The notes under the pieces were generated by a model. The model ran no database searches. It saw nothing but the letters and a program-made list of their open reading frames with translations, and was not told where the DNA came from. Source: Paraburkholderia atlantica (lineage in GTDB: Bacteria; Pseudomonadota; Gammaproteobacteria; Burkholderiales; Burkholderiaceae). From it: a stretch of 64,000 nucleotides of DNA. Below, one piece after another: positions 43,110 to 52,728 of the stretch (within the stretch, counting starts at the first letter, position 1; each line of letters starts with the position of its first letter). The DNA lies in contig NZ_WHNQ01000012.1 of assembly GCF_009362785.1 (NCBI RefSeq), positions 62,001 to 126,000 of the forward strand, written 5' to 3'. A program made the position numbers and the translations under genes.

Positions 43110-44216
43110 TCAATTCGCCGGAATCGTCACCACCGGCGCCTTACTGCTCGTATCCGCCTCCGCGAGCGCCATCAGATTCTGCACGACCGTAAACGCGTAT
43201 TTCGAGTCGAAATCATTGCGCTCGACCCAATACACCGAAGGCCCATATGCGATCGACACATAAGCATCGGCCGGCGCGGCCTTGCCCGAGTGCACGATGA
43301 TTGTCGGCCTCGTTTCGCCGCCGATCAACCCGACGGTCGGCTTCGTCGACCCGTCGCTGATACGCTCCTGCGGCACCTGCACCTGCGCGCCGAGATCGCT
43401 GAGGATGCCGAGCACCGAGCGTGTGACCATCGTAATGCGGTCGCCCTTCGCAGAAGCCGACGACGGCCCATACACGACCTCGTAGCTACGTGTCTTCGTA
43501 GACAGATGCAGCAGCCTGCGCACGCGGGCGACATCGGCGGCCGTGCCCGGCGACTCGCCGCTGCCGGTCGCGCCGATCGACAGGAATACGGCCAATGCGG
43601 GGCTTTGGCCGCCTTTCAGATCGGCCTTCGCATCGAGCTGACGCGTCTCGATGTTCAGCTCGCCCGCCAATTGCAGGCGACGCAACGCCTGCAGCAATTC
43701 GAAGAATCCTGGTGCGCCCGCGCTGTTGTTGCCGCCGAGCACATCGCCGTTGCGCAGACCGCCAATCGACTGCGCGGTGATGCGCAACAGCAGATCGATC
43801 GGCACGCCGCCCTCGGCGAGCGGCAACACGAGCGCCGGCGCGAGGGGCCGGATATACGCGGACGCGAACGCTTCACCGGTGGTCGGCGTGAACGTGAAGG
43901 TCGGCCGGTTCGAGTACGACACGCTACCGGTCGCCTGTGCGTAGTTCGGCATGGTGCCCGAGCCGGCGTTGAGCGTCGCGCCGCCGGTGGTGTCGAACGT
44001 GTAGGCGGCGATGATGCTGCTGACGGTCAGGAACGCGGGCGCATCGCCGTAGCGCAGACCGATCACGGCGGCGAGGATCGCGCGCTTCTTCGCGTCGCCG
44101 AGCGCGCGCGCATAGTCGACCTGATCGGCCTTCAGACGCGTGGGGCCGATATGCACGCAGGCGGAAGTGAGGCAGGCCGCGCACAACGCGGCGGTCACGG
44201 AGGCGGTTCTGAGCAT
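43110..44216 (-). CDS. Lipoprotein of unknown function
   Basis: The 368-residue protein has a lipoprotein signal ending in the lipobox TSAC (Cys20). The mature part contains VDYARALGDAKKRAILAAV, many small-residue strands and no known catalytic motif. The start MLRTASVTAALC at 44216 gives a proper signal peptide; the frame extends upstream without one. It may be an outer-membrane assembly or secretion accessory factor, which is a guess. High GC marks the return to core-like sequence. Confidence 0.7.
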   Translation of the reverse strand: MLRTASVTAALCAACLTSACVHIGPTRLKADQVDYARALGDAKKRAILAAVIGLRYGDAPAFLTVSSIIAAYTFDTTGGATLNAGSGTMPNYAQATGSVSYSNRPTFTFTPTTGEAFASAYIRPLAPALVLPLAEGGVPIDLLLRITAQSIGGLRNGDVLGGNNSAGAPGFFELLQALRRLQLAGELNIETRQLDAKADLKGGQSPALAVFLSIGATGSGESPGTAADVARVRRLLHLSTKTRSYEVVYGPSSASAKGDRITMVTRSVLGILSDLGAQVQVPQERISDGSTKPTVGLIGGETRPTIIVHSGKAAPADAYVSIAYGPSVYWVERNDFDSKYAFTVVQNLMALAEADTSSKAPVVTIPAN

Positions 44217-44441
44217 GGGCGGGGCGCGAGCGGAGGTAATCCGCTGAACAATGGGGTCTGCGCTCGGCGGTAGCAGAGCCCATTCCCGCGCAAGCGGCGA
44301 GCCGCGTCGGGTCCCGCTTCGTTGTCGCTGCGGCGCAGCGCGCGGCGCCGCGGCGCGTTCGTCGGCGCGATAGGGCGTTGGCACGCTTTACCGCTGCCTT
44401 GCAAGAATTCCAGAAATGGGCGCGGGTCAGATGCCCGGCTA

Positions 44442-45542
44442 TCAAGCTTCGGCGTTGATGCCGTCTTGCGCTTCGTCCGCGCCGCCTCGCGCGAGCGTGC
44501 TGCGATATGCGCGCGACTGCATTTCGGCGAGCCGGCTCAGCGTACGCGACAGATCATGCGCGCCTTCGAGGCCGATCAACGCGGTCTCGATCGGCTGATC
44601 GGACGCGATGAAGAGGGCGCGCTTGCGGTCGTAGAAGATGTCGATCAGCCACACGAGGCGCTGCAGCGTATGCGACTGCCTCAGTGCGTCCGTATGCAGA
44701 CGATCGACGATCAAGCCTTGCCATTGCTCGGCGAGATCGAGGTAGTCGAGGTGCGAGCGGCTCGCGACGCACAGCTGCTCGAAGTCCGCCCACAGCAGCG
44801 CACTGCCGGCCGCACGCGCTTCGAGCGGCCGGCCCGCCGCGCTGAGCTTGACCGGTTCGATCCCAGTGTCGCTTTCATGGCGCGTGAAGATATCGCGCAA
44901 TGCGGCCTCGCTCGACGCATCCAGCGGCGCGAAAAAGCGCGGCACCTCGGCCGCTTCGCCGCCGAAACGGTAATCGCGCGCGCCGTCGAAATGGATCACC
45001 GTGAAGGCGCGTTTGATCTGTGCGATGGTCGGCTGAAAGCGCTCGTGAAACTCGGGGTCGGGCAGCAGATCGTCCGGTGCGTAGTTCGACGTCAGCACGA
45101 TACGCGTGCCGAGGTTGATCGCGGTGTCGAGAAAGCGGCCCATCAGGAACGCGTCGGCGATATCGTGCACATGGAATTCGTCGAAGCACAGCAGCTCGAT
45201 ACCGTCGAGCCATTGCCGCGATACGTCGCCAAGCCGGTCGTCGCCACGCGGCGCCTGGACGAGCCGGCGGTTCATCTCGCGCAGGAACTCGTGGAAATGC
45301 AGGCGCCGTTTGCGGCATGGCGCGAGCTCGAACAGCGTATCGACGACGAGGCTCTTGCCGCGCCCCGGCAAACCGTGACAGTAGACGCCTTGCGGGCCGA
45401 ACGCGACGGTGGACCATGCATGCCGCGCGCGCTGCTGCGCGCCGAGCAACCCGACGAGCGCGCCGATGGCCTCACGCTGGCGTGGATCGGGCGTGATGCC
45501 GCGCGCGGTCAGCGCGCGTGCGATGCGGGTTTCGTCAAGCAT
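44442..45542 (-). CDS. zapE: Cell division ATPase ZapE (AFG1 family)
   Basis: The 366-residue AFG1-type P-loop ATPase has Walker A CHGLPGRGKSLVVD, Walker B GIELLCFDEFHVHD and the ADAFLMGRFLD segment. ZapE interacts with FtsZ and helps constriction; relatives are mitochondrial Lace1/Afg1. The start at 45542 gives the normal length. The usual neighbour, a dihydrolipoyl or 2-oxoglutarate dehydrogenase gene, is absent, so this may be a second copy. Confidence 0.85.
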   Translation of the reverse strand: MLDETRIARALTARGITPDPRQREAIGALVGLLGAQQRARHAWSTVAFGPQGVYCHGLPGRGKSLVVDTLFELAPCRKRRLHFHEFLREMNRRLVQAPRGDDRLGDVSRQWLDGIELLCFDEFHVHDIADAFLMGRFLDTAINLGTRIVLTSNYAPDDLLPDPEFHERFQPTIAQIKRAFTVIHFDGARDYRFGGEAAEVPRFFAPLDASSEAALRDIFTRHESDTGIEPVKLSAAGRPLEARAAGSALLWADFEQLCVASRSHLDYLDLAEQWQGLIVDRLHTDALRQSHTLQRLVWLIDIFYDRKRALFIASDQPIETALIGLEGAHDLSRTLSRLAEMQSRAYRSTLARGGADEAQDGINAEA

Positions 45543-45772
45543 GGGCGAGGGCGTCCATGCCTGATGACGCGAATGATGCGACCTGCGCGAATGACGCACG
45601 CTGGGCCGCCGTGAAAACGGCGAGGACGTGTGTGAGCATGAGATAAGGGGCGACGTGATGGCCTGCGTTGAAGCAGGCCCAATGAGCGCGAGCACGAAGC
45701 GCGCGCCATTTTACCAGTCACGTTCTTTGCCGAACCGTTGGCGCGCGCACACGTCGCCGAGGCTCTACCGCG

Positions 45773-47608
45773 TCATTTGTCGTGATGCCCCGGCAGCACC
45801 GCACCGAGCACCTGTTTCGCCGTCTCGACCACCACGTTGCCCTGGTCGGGGTCGCCCTTCAGCAAGGTCTCGGCGAACGCTTTGGCCTGCGCGAGCGTGA
45901 CGTGCGGCGGCAGCGGCGGCACATTCGGATCGGACTTCACCTCGATCAGGACCGGGCGATTCGACGCGAGCGCGTCGTCCCAGGCAGTCGCCATCTGCTC
46001 GGGATGGTCGACATAGATGCCCTTCAAACCGATCAGCTCCGCGAAGCGGTGATACGGCACGGACGGAATGTCCTGCGACACCTCGAACTTCGGATCGCCT
46101 TCCATCACGCGCTGCTCCCACGTGACCTGATTCAGATCGCCATTGTTGAGCACCATGCAGATCCAGCGCGGATCGCTCCAGCCTTGCCAGTACTTCGCGA
46201 CCGTGATCAGCTCGGCCATGTTGTTCATCTGCATCGCGCCGTCACCGACCAGCGCGATCACGGGCCGCTCGGGGTACGCGAACTTCGCGGCGATCGCATA
46301 CGGCACGGCCGCGCCCATCGACGCGAGCCCGCCCGACAGCGAGCACATCATGCCGCGCTGCACCTGCAGATCACGCGCGTACCAGTTCGCGACCGAACCC
46401 GAATCGCTGGTGACGATCGCGTTCGACGGAATGCGCTTCGACAGCTCCCATACCGACAGCTGCGGATTCAGGCCGTCTTTTGCAGTTTCGTGCGCGCGTT
46501 TTTCCAGCGTCTTCCACCAGTCGGACACCCAGCCTTCGATGCGCTCACGCCACAGCCGATCCTCCTTCTGCTCGAGCAGCGGCAGCAGCGCGCGCAGCGT
46601 CTCGGCGCTATCGCCGACCAGGTTCACTTCCATCGGATAACGCAGGCTCAGCATGTCGGCCTTGATATCGATCTGCACGCCGCGCGCGTCGCCTTCCTTC
46701 GGCAAAAACTCCGAGTACGGGAAGCCGGAGCCGATCATCAGCAACGTATCGCAATGGGTCATCATGTCGTAGCTCGGCTTCGTGCCGAGCAGCCCGATCG
46801 AGCCGGTCACCCACGGCAGATCGTCGGGCAGCGCGGCCTTGCCGAGCAGCGCCTTCGCGACGCCGGCGCCGAGTTTCTCTGCGACCGCGATCACTTCATC
46901 GGTCGCGTGCAGTGCGCCCGCGCCGACCAGGATCGCGACCTTGCGGCCCGCGTTCAGCACGTCGGCGGCCTGGCGCAACTGCTCATCGCTCGGTACGACG
47001 CGTGGGCGCGCATAGCCGATACCCGAATGCAGCGTGCCGTGCTTGCGCCCCGGCGGCTCGTACGGAATGTCCTGCAGATCGTTCGGCAGAATCAGCGCAG
47101 TCACGGCGCGCTCGGCGAGCGCGATACGCACCGCGCGATCGACCAGATGACGGACCTGCGCGGGCATCGTCGCAAAGCCGACGAACGAGCCGGCGACGTC
47201 CTTGAACATCGACGGCAGATCGAGCTCCTGCTGATAGTGTCCGCCGAGCGCCGCGCGCGCCTGCTGACCCGTGATCGCGAGCACCGGCATGTGATCCATG
47301 CGCGCGTCGTAGAGGCCCGTCAGCAGATGCGATGCGCCGGGCCCCGAAGTGGCGATGCACACGCCGAGTTCGCCGGTGAACTTGGCATGCGCGGCGGCCA
47401 TGAAGGCCGCCATTTCTTCGTGGCGGACCTGGATGAATTCGATCGGGCCCGGCTGATCCGTGCCTTTATGGCGTTTTTTCGCTTCGCTCTGCGCGCGGTT
47501 CAACGCGCCGAACACGCCGTTGATGCCGTCGCCCGGATAGCCATAGATACGCCGCACGCCCCAAGCATGCAGCCGCTCGATGATGAAATCGCCAACGGTT
47601 TCAGCCAT
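45773..47608 (-). CDS. Thiamine diphosphate-dependent enzyme (pyruvate oxidase/acetolactate synthase-like)
   Basis: The 611-residue protein has the three-domain ThDP layout. YGYPGDGINGVFGAL and the catalytic Glu of VRHEEMAAFMAA lie in the N-terminal domain, and VGDGAMQMNNMAELI with LNNGDLN in the C-terminal domain form the cofactor motif. It most resembles pyruvate oxidase/dehydrogenase-type enzymes rather than biosynthetic acetolactate synthase; there is no regulatory subunit gene nearby. GGGAGCGAGGATC precedes the ATG. The substrate is not settled. Confidence 0.85.
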   Translation of the reverse strand: MAETVGDFIIERLHAWGVRRIYGYPGDGINGVFGALNRAQSEAKKRHKGTDQPGPIEFIQVRHEEMAAFMAAAHAKFTGELGVCIATSGPGASHLLTGLYDARMDHMPVLAITGQQARAALGGHYQQELDLPSMFKDVAGSFVGFATMPAQVRHLVDRAVRIALAERAVTALILPNDLQDIPYEPPGRKHGTLHSGIGYARPRVVPSDEQLRQAADVLNAGRKVAILVGAGALHATDEVIAVAEKLGAGVAKALLGKAALPDDLPWVTGSIGLLGTKPSYDMMTHCDTLLMIGSGFPYSEFLPKEGDARGVQIDIKADMLSLRYPMEVNLVGDSAETLRALLPLLEQKEDRLWRERIEGWVSDWWKTLEKRAHETAKDGLNPQLSVWELSKRIPSNAIVTSDSGSVANWYARDLQVQRGMMCSLSGGLASMGAAVPYAIAAKFAYPERPVIALVGDGAMQMNNMAELITVAKYWQGWSDPRWICMVLNNGDLNQVTWEQRVMEGDPKFEVSQDIPSVPYHRFAELIGLKGIYVDHPEQMATAWDDALASNRPVLIEVKSDPNVPPLPPHVTLAQAKAFAETLLKGDPDQGNVVVETAKQVLGAVLPGHHDK

Positions 47609-47707
47609 GATCCTCGCTCCCTCGATATCCAGTCGATGCCGCCGCGTGAAATGGGCGGCTATGGTCGGTTTCGAACGAGCAAGGGTTGTTCCTTGCGACT
47701 GGCTTGC

Positions 47708-48610
47708 TTAGCCGGTTTTGATCTTCGGCTGCGGCGCGTCGAGCGCTTCGGTGCCGAAGCGCTCGTACTGCGATATCACCTGCGCGCCGAACAACAGCAG
47801 GGTGGCGAGCCATTCGAAGCTGAGCAGGATCACGATCGCCATCGTCAGCGAGCCATAGACGAGACTCACCTGCGACAGCGTGGCGAAATACCAGACCAGC
47901 ACGTGCCGCGTGACCTCCCACAACACGCCGGCCACCACGCCACCGATCAGCGCGTGTTTGAGCGACGGACGTCCGACCGGCATCACCAGATACACCGAGG
48001 TCAGCACGAAGATTTCACCGGCGAGGCCGAGCAGATACAGCATTACTCGCGTGAAGCCCCGCAACGACACATGCAGTCCGAACAGTTGGAGACCTTCGGC
48101 GCCGATCGTGTCGAGCGCGCTCGATACGAACGTGACGATCAAGAGGCCCACGCCGAGAAACATGATGTAGCAGTAGGGCAGCAACGCCGAGACCAGGAAG
48201 TGGCGCCGCTTCACGACGACGCGGTGCACGAAGATCAGCGACATCGCGTTTTCGAGCACGGTGAAAGCGAGCGAGCTGAAGAACAGCATCGTCAGCAGCA
48301 GCACCCAGCCGATCACCGCGCGATGCTCCAAAAAGTTCGACAGCTCACGCACCAGCGCGGCCGATTGCCCGGGCACGAGCCAGCGCAGCAGATGCGACAG
48401 CGCTTCGAGCACCAGCTGCTGCGGCACCACGCGCGACAGCACGATGACGACGAGGATCAGCAGCGGCACGATGGACAGCAACGCGTAGTATGCGACCGCG
48501 CCCGCGAGCAGCAGACCCTGGTTCGCGCGAAACGCTTTCAGCGTTTGCAGCAGGAAGCGCCCGGGATGTCTGGCGATAAACAGCGCATGCTGGTCGAGCA
48601 GGATCGGCAT
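47708..48610 (-). CDS. YihY/BrkB-family membrane protein
   Basis: The 300-residue protein has about six membrane helices and the family core AGAVAYYALLSIVPLLILVV, FSSLAFTVLENAMSLIF and VLWEVTRHVLVWYF. YihY proteins are not RNase BN as once thought; their function is unknown, possibly transport. It lies 99 bases downstream-side of the ThDP gene in the same direction and may be its upstream operon partner. Confidence 0.85.
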   Translation of the reverse strand: MPILLDQHALFIARHPGRFLLQTLKAFRANQGLLLAGAVAYYALLSIVPLLILVVIVLSRVVPQQLVLEALSHLLRWLVPGQSAALVRELSNFLEHRAVIGWVLLLTMLFFSSLAFTVLENAMSLIFVHRVVVKRRHFLVSALLPYCYIMFLGVGLLIVTFVSSALDTIGAEGLQLFGLHVSLRGFTRVMLYLLGLAGEIFVLTSVYLVMPVGRPSLKHALIGGVVAGVLWEVTRHVLVWYFATLSQVSLVYGSLTMAIVILLSFEWLATLLLFGAQVISQYERFGTEALDAPQPKIKTG

Positions 48611-48769
48611 GAGGCCTCGCGGTGCGCGCCGGGCGCTGCCGGATGGCAGCCGCTCTCGACACGCCTGTGTGCTTTATATACCGTAAGCAGAAACGGGGCC
48701 ATCAATGGCGCGGCATACAGTTTGCTTGGCCGCGTTCGAAAGATAGCCCGCCATCCTCGAGGACAGCCG

Positions 48770-49852
48770 ATGGATCAGCCGCCCCGTCAGACGAGCACCG
48801 CGCCGCAAGCCAGCGATCTGGTGGTCGCGCGGCCGGAGGGACTGTATTGCCCGGCCGGCGATTTTTACATCGACCCATGGCGGCCGGTCGAACGCGCGGT
48901 GATCACGCATGCGCATTCCGACCATGCGCGCTTCGGTCATCAGCGCTATCTGGCCACGCGCGCGGGCGCGAGCGTGCTGCTGTCGCGGCTGCCCGGCATC
49001 GCGCTGCACACGCTCGACTACGGCGAGCCGCTGACGATCGGCGCGGCGCGCGTGTCGCTGCATCCGGCCGGGCACGTGCTCGGCTCCGCGCAGGTGCGCA
49101 TCGAACACGCGGGCCGCGTATGGGTCGCATCGGGCGACTACAAGCTCGAAGCCGATCCGACCTGCGCCGCGTTCGAACCGGTGCATTGCGATACCTTCAT
49201 CACCGAATCGACGTTCGGCCTGCCGATCTATCGCTGGGATACGCCGCAAAGCGTGTTCGATTCGATCGATTCCTGGTGGCGTCACAACGCATCCGAAGCG
49301 CGCGCGTCAGTGCTGTTCTGCTATTCGTTCGGCAAGGCGCAACGCGTGCTCGCGAGCGTCGATGCGGCGATCGGGCCGATCTTCTGCCACGGCGCGCTCG
49401 AGCCGCTCAATCGCGCGTATCGCGACGCTGGCGTGCGTCTGCCGCCAATCGGTCTCGTCAGCGAGATCGCCGCGAAAGACAAGGCCGTGTTCAGACAGGC
49501 GCTGATCGTCGCGCCGCCGTCCGCGCAGAACAGCGCGTGGCTCAAGCGCTTCGGCGATTACAGCGATGCGTTCGCGTCGGGCTGGATGCGCCTGCGCGGC
49601 GCGCGTCGCCGGCGCGGCGTCGATCGCGGCTTCGTGCTGTCCGATCACGCGGACTGGCCGGGTTTGCAAACGGCGATTCGCGAGAGCGGCGCCTCGCGCG
49701 TGATCGTCACGCATGGCTCGATCGAACCGATGGTGCGCTGGCTCAACGAGCAGGGCTTGCAGGCGAGTGCGTTCGACACGCAATACGGCGACGATACCGT
49801 CGAAGCCGATGCGGCCGGCGCCGACGAAGCGCCGGCGACGAGCGAATCATGA
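48770..49852 (+). CDS. Ligase-associated DNA exonuclease (metallo-beta-lactamase fold)
   Basis: The 360-residue protein has the MBL motif THAHSDHARFG (HxHxDH), HPAGHVLGSAQV, SGDYKLEADPT and a final SDHADWPGL with THG. These are features of the Exo protein linked to bacterial ATP-dependent DNA ligases. It starts at 48770. It is 10 bases before the ligase gene, so they form an operon. The other members of the known four-gene repair cluster (Lhr-type helicase, Pde phosphoesterase) are not in the window. Confidence 0.9.
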   Translation: MDQPPRQTSTAPQASDLVVARPEGLYCPAGDFYIDPWRPVERAVITHAHSDHARFGHQRYLATRAGASVLLSRLPGIALHTLDYGEPLTIGAARVSLHPAGHVLGSAQVRIEHAGRVWVASGDYKLEADPTCAAFEPVHCDTFITESTFGLPIYRWDTPQSVFDSIDSWWRHNASEARASVLFCYSFGKAQRVLASVDAAIGPIFCHGALEPLNRAYRDAGVRLPPIGLVSEIAAKDKAVFRQALIVAPPSAQNSAWLKRFGDYSDAFASGWMRLRGARRRRGVDRGFVLSDHADWPGLQTAIRESGASRVIVTHGSIEPMVRWLNEQGLQASAFDTQYGDDTVEADAAGADEAPATSES

Positions 49853-49862
49853 CGGACACCGT

Positions 49863-51536
49863 ATGAAACGCTTCGCAGCCCTTTACACCGCGCTCGATGC
49901 GACCACGTCGACGCACGATAAGCTCGCGGCGCTGACCAGTTATTTCTCGGCGGCCGAGCCCGAAGACGCGGCATGGGCGTCGTATTTCCTCGCTGGCGGC
50001 AAGCCGCGTCAGCTGGTGCCGACGCGTTTGCTGACCGACATCGCGCGCGAGCGTGCCGGCTTGCCCGAGTGGCTGTTCGAGGAGTCGTATCACGCGGTCG
50101 GCGATCTGGCCGAGACCATCGCGCATATCCTGCCGCCCGCGTCGCGCGACTCCGAGCTGGGTCTCACGCAATGGATCGAGCAACGCATGCTGCCATTGCG
50201 CGGCCTGCCGCCCGACGAGTTGCGCACGCGTCTACTCAGTTACTGGGATGAACTCGACTGGGGCGGCCGCTTCCTGCTGACCAAGCTGATCGGCGGCGGC
50301 TTTCGTGTCGGCGTCGCGCGGCAACTGGTGGTGCGCGCGCTCGCCGAAGTGGCCGGCGTCGATCACAAGCGGATCGCGCAGCGAATGGTCGGCTGGACCG
50401 ATTCGCAACAGAAGCCCGATGCGGCGCGCTATCTGCGTCTGGTCGCGCCGCAGACCGACGACGATACGCAAGCGCACGCGCCTGAACACGACAGCGACCT
50501 CGGCCTGCCGTATCCGTTCTTTCTCGCGCATCCGTTGCAGACCGATCCGGCAACGCTCGGCGACCCCGCGCACTGGCTGATCGAATGGAAGTGGGACGGC
50601 ATACGCGCGCAACTCGTCAAACGCGGCGGCCGCGTGTGGTTGTGGTCGCGCGGCGAGGATCTGATTACCGATCGTTTCCCCGAAGTCGCGGCATTGGGCG
50701 AGTCCTTACCCGATGGCTATGTGATCGATGGCGAGATTCTCGCGTGGGAGCCTGGCGCGGCCACGCCGTTGCCGTTCGCGCGGCTGCAACCGCGCATCGC
50801 GCGCAAGACCCTGACGCGCAAGATCCTCGCGGATTCACCGGCAGCGCTGCTAGCGTACGACCTGCTCGAAGCGAACGGGCAGGATCTGCGCATGAGCCCG
50901 CTCGCCGATCGGCGCGCGCGGCTCGATGCGTTGAGCGCTTCGGTCGAGGGCACGCTCGCGCGCGGTCTGCTGCGCGTATCGCCGCTCGTCAGCGGCGCGG
51001 ACTGGAGCGCGCTCGCGGCGTTGCGCGAGGAGAGCCGCGCGCGCGGCGTCGAAGGCTTGATGCTGAAGGAGCGCGAGTCGATGTATGGCGTCGGCCGTAC
51101 CAAGGCATCGGGCACGTGGTGGAAATGGAAGATCGAGCCGTATGCGGTAGACGCTGTACTTGTTTACGCGCAGCGCGGTCATGGCCGTCGCGCGAGTCTT
51201 TACACCGACTACACGTTCGCGGTGTGGGACGAAGCCGACGGCGTGCGCACGCTCGTGCCGTTCGCGAAGGCCTATTCAGGACTCACCGACGAAGAGATGC
51301 ATCGGGTCGATGCGATCGTGCGCAAGACCACCGTCGATAAATTCGGACCCGTGCGCAGCGTGACGCCAACGCTCGTGTTCGAGATCGGCTTCGAAGGCAT
51401 ACAAGCGAGTTCGCGCCATAAGTCCGGCGTGGCCGTGCGTTTTCCACGCATGCTGCGCTGGCGTACCGACAAACATATCGACGACGCCGATACGCTCGCG
51501 ATGCTGAAAGGCTTTATCGATAATCGTGCGGGATAA
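49863..51536 (+). CDS. ATP-dependent DNA ligase (LigB-like)
   Basis: The 557-residue ligase has an N-terminal DNA-binding domain and then the nucleotidyltransferase core. The adenylated Lys is in EWKWDGIRAQ (KxDGxR), with motif III near DGEILAW, motif IV EGLMLKE and motif V TWWKWK. The C-terminal OB domain ends near FPRMLRWRTDK. It seals nicks with ATP and is paired with the Exo gene. It is distinct from the NAD ligase used in replication. A role in repair of damaged or stalled ends is inferred from the pairing. Confidence 0.93.
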   Translation: MKRFAALYTALDATTSTHDKLAALTSYFSAAEPEDAAWASYFLAGGKPRQLVPTRLLTDIARERAGLPEWLFEESYHAVGDLAETIAHILPPASRDSELGLTQWIEQRMLPLRGLPPDELRTRLLSYWDELDWGGRFLLTKLIGGGFRVGVARQLVVRALAEVAGVDHKRIAQRMVGWTDSQQKPDAARYLRLVAPQTDDDTQAHAPEHDSDLGLPYPFFLAHPLQTDPATLGDPAHWLIEWKWDGIRAQLVKRGGRVWLWSRGEDLITDRFPEVAALGESLPDGYVIDGEILAWEPGAATPLPFARLQPRIARKTLTRKILADSPAALLAYDLLEANGQDLRMSPLADRRARLDALSASVEGTLARGLLRVSPLVSGADWSALAALREESRARGVEGLMLKERESMYGVGRTKASGTWWKWKIEPYAVDAVLVYAQRGHGRRASLYTDYTFAVWDEADGVRTLVPFAKAYSGLTDEEMHRVDAIVRKTTVDKFGPVRSVTPTLVFEIGFEGIQASSRHKSGVAVRFPRMLRWRTDKHIDDADTLAMLKGFIDNRAG

Positions 51537-51980
51537 CCCGTAGAGCACAAACCCCTAACGCGTCGAGGATTTTTTTATCGGCATCGTCGCTTATCCTTTG
51601 GTTATGACCGCGTCATCGATCGGCGCCAAAAGAGCGCTAGCGGCATGCATTGCGTGGCCCCCTCGATCCGTTGAAATACCGATGTCGTGCGACGCCCCTG
51701 AGCGAGGCGGACTGCACAAGGACAGAGCGTCAATCGATGTTGCGCAGTGCGCACATTGCAGGCGCCGTCATTCAACCGCCGTGATGTATGGACACGCTGA
51801 ATCCCGCATACCAGGTGATTGCAACGCTGGAGTGCGCGGTCAGGCGTGCCGGACGCGGCATCGTCCGAATGAAGCGGAAATAACAGACACCTGGCTGTAG
51901 TCCGGCAGACGCAATGGGATCGAATCTTGCGCGCGTGGCGCGGGATGCCCTCCAGGGCGAATGTAAAAAGGCGAGAAAAA
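51537..51980. other. Intergenic region after the DNA ligase gene
   Basis: The 444 bases between the ligase and receiver genes contain frames on both strands, but none with ribosome site or convincing composition. A seven-T run at 51570-51576 may mark ligase transcript ending, though no clear hairpin precedes it. The receiver gene promoter should lie within the last 200 bases. Confidence 0.45.
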
Positions 51981-52457
51981 ATGACTGTGTTCAACGACAA
52001 CGTGGACAGCAGCGACGACGTGCTCGTATGGCGGCCCATCCGCTATGCGATGGCCGCGCATCGTCGCGTGCTGGTAGTCGACGATTACCGGGAAGCAGCC
52101 GACGCGCTGCAAATGCTACTGACGGCCGACGGCTTCGAGTGTCGTGCGCTCGACGATCCGTATGCCGTGTGTCAGACCGCGTGCGAATGGCAGCCGTTTG
52201 CGGTGCTGCTCGACATCAAGATGCCGGGACTCGACGGGCTGGAACTCGCACGGCGTCTGCGCGCGCATCCGCAGACTGGGCACATGCTGTTGGTCGCCTG
52301 TACTGCGTTCGCGTCGCGTGAGGATCGCGCGCTCGCCAAGGCGGCTGGCTTCGACGCGCATTGCGCGAAACCGCTGACACCCGAGCGTCTGCTGCGCGTA
52401 CTCGAATCGGCGGCCGCGTTGCATGCGGCGGAGCCATCATCTGAATCAGGTTGTTAG
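51981..52457 (+). CDS. Stand-alone response-regulator receiver protein
   Basis: The 158-residue protein is a single receiver domain. The acidic pair is Asp34-Asp35 (LVVDDY), the phosphorylation site Asp78 (LLDIKMPG), the switch residue Thr108 (ACTAF) and Lys130 (CAKPL). There is no output domain and no histidine kinase next to it. It may act like CheY or Spo0F as a diffusible phosphoryl carrier. The start at 51981 follows a GCGAG stretch. Confidence 0.85.
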   Translation: MTVFNDNVDSSDDVLVWRPIRYAMAAHRRVLVVDDYREAADALQMLLTADGFECRALDDPYAVCQTACEWQPFAVLLDIKMPGLDGLELARRLRAHPQTGHMLLVACTAFASREDRALAKAAGFDAHCAKPLTPERLLRVLESAAALHAAEPSSESGC

Positions 52458-52728
52458 CGAAAACTTCCTGTCGGTTCTGTCATTTCTGCAAGGTCGTCGC
52501 CAAAAATCGCACGCGGCGCTGTGCGAATCCGTTTGTCATTTGTCTGCCATCTGGCTGCCACTGTTCTGTCCATCGCAGCTTCTCTTTAGCCGTGCGAGCC
52601 CCTGCGTTGCGGTTCACCCGGGGGATTCATCTCGCTCGCACACGCAGGCCCACTCGTTGCTGAAAGACCGATGACGCGGCGCGCTGGTGCGCGCCGCCCT
52701 TGACCATTCGCAACGAGGGAGATCCGAC

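Noticed and set aside
45782..49852. A 1356-codon open frame on the plus strand
   Set aside because: Its first two thirds are antisense to the ThDP and YihY genes. Only its end, from 48770, is a real gene (the exonuclease).
51598..51900. A 100-codon plus-strand frame after the DNA ligase gene
   Set aside because: No ribosome site, odd Cys/Arg/His composition and no family resemblance.
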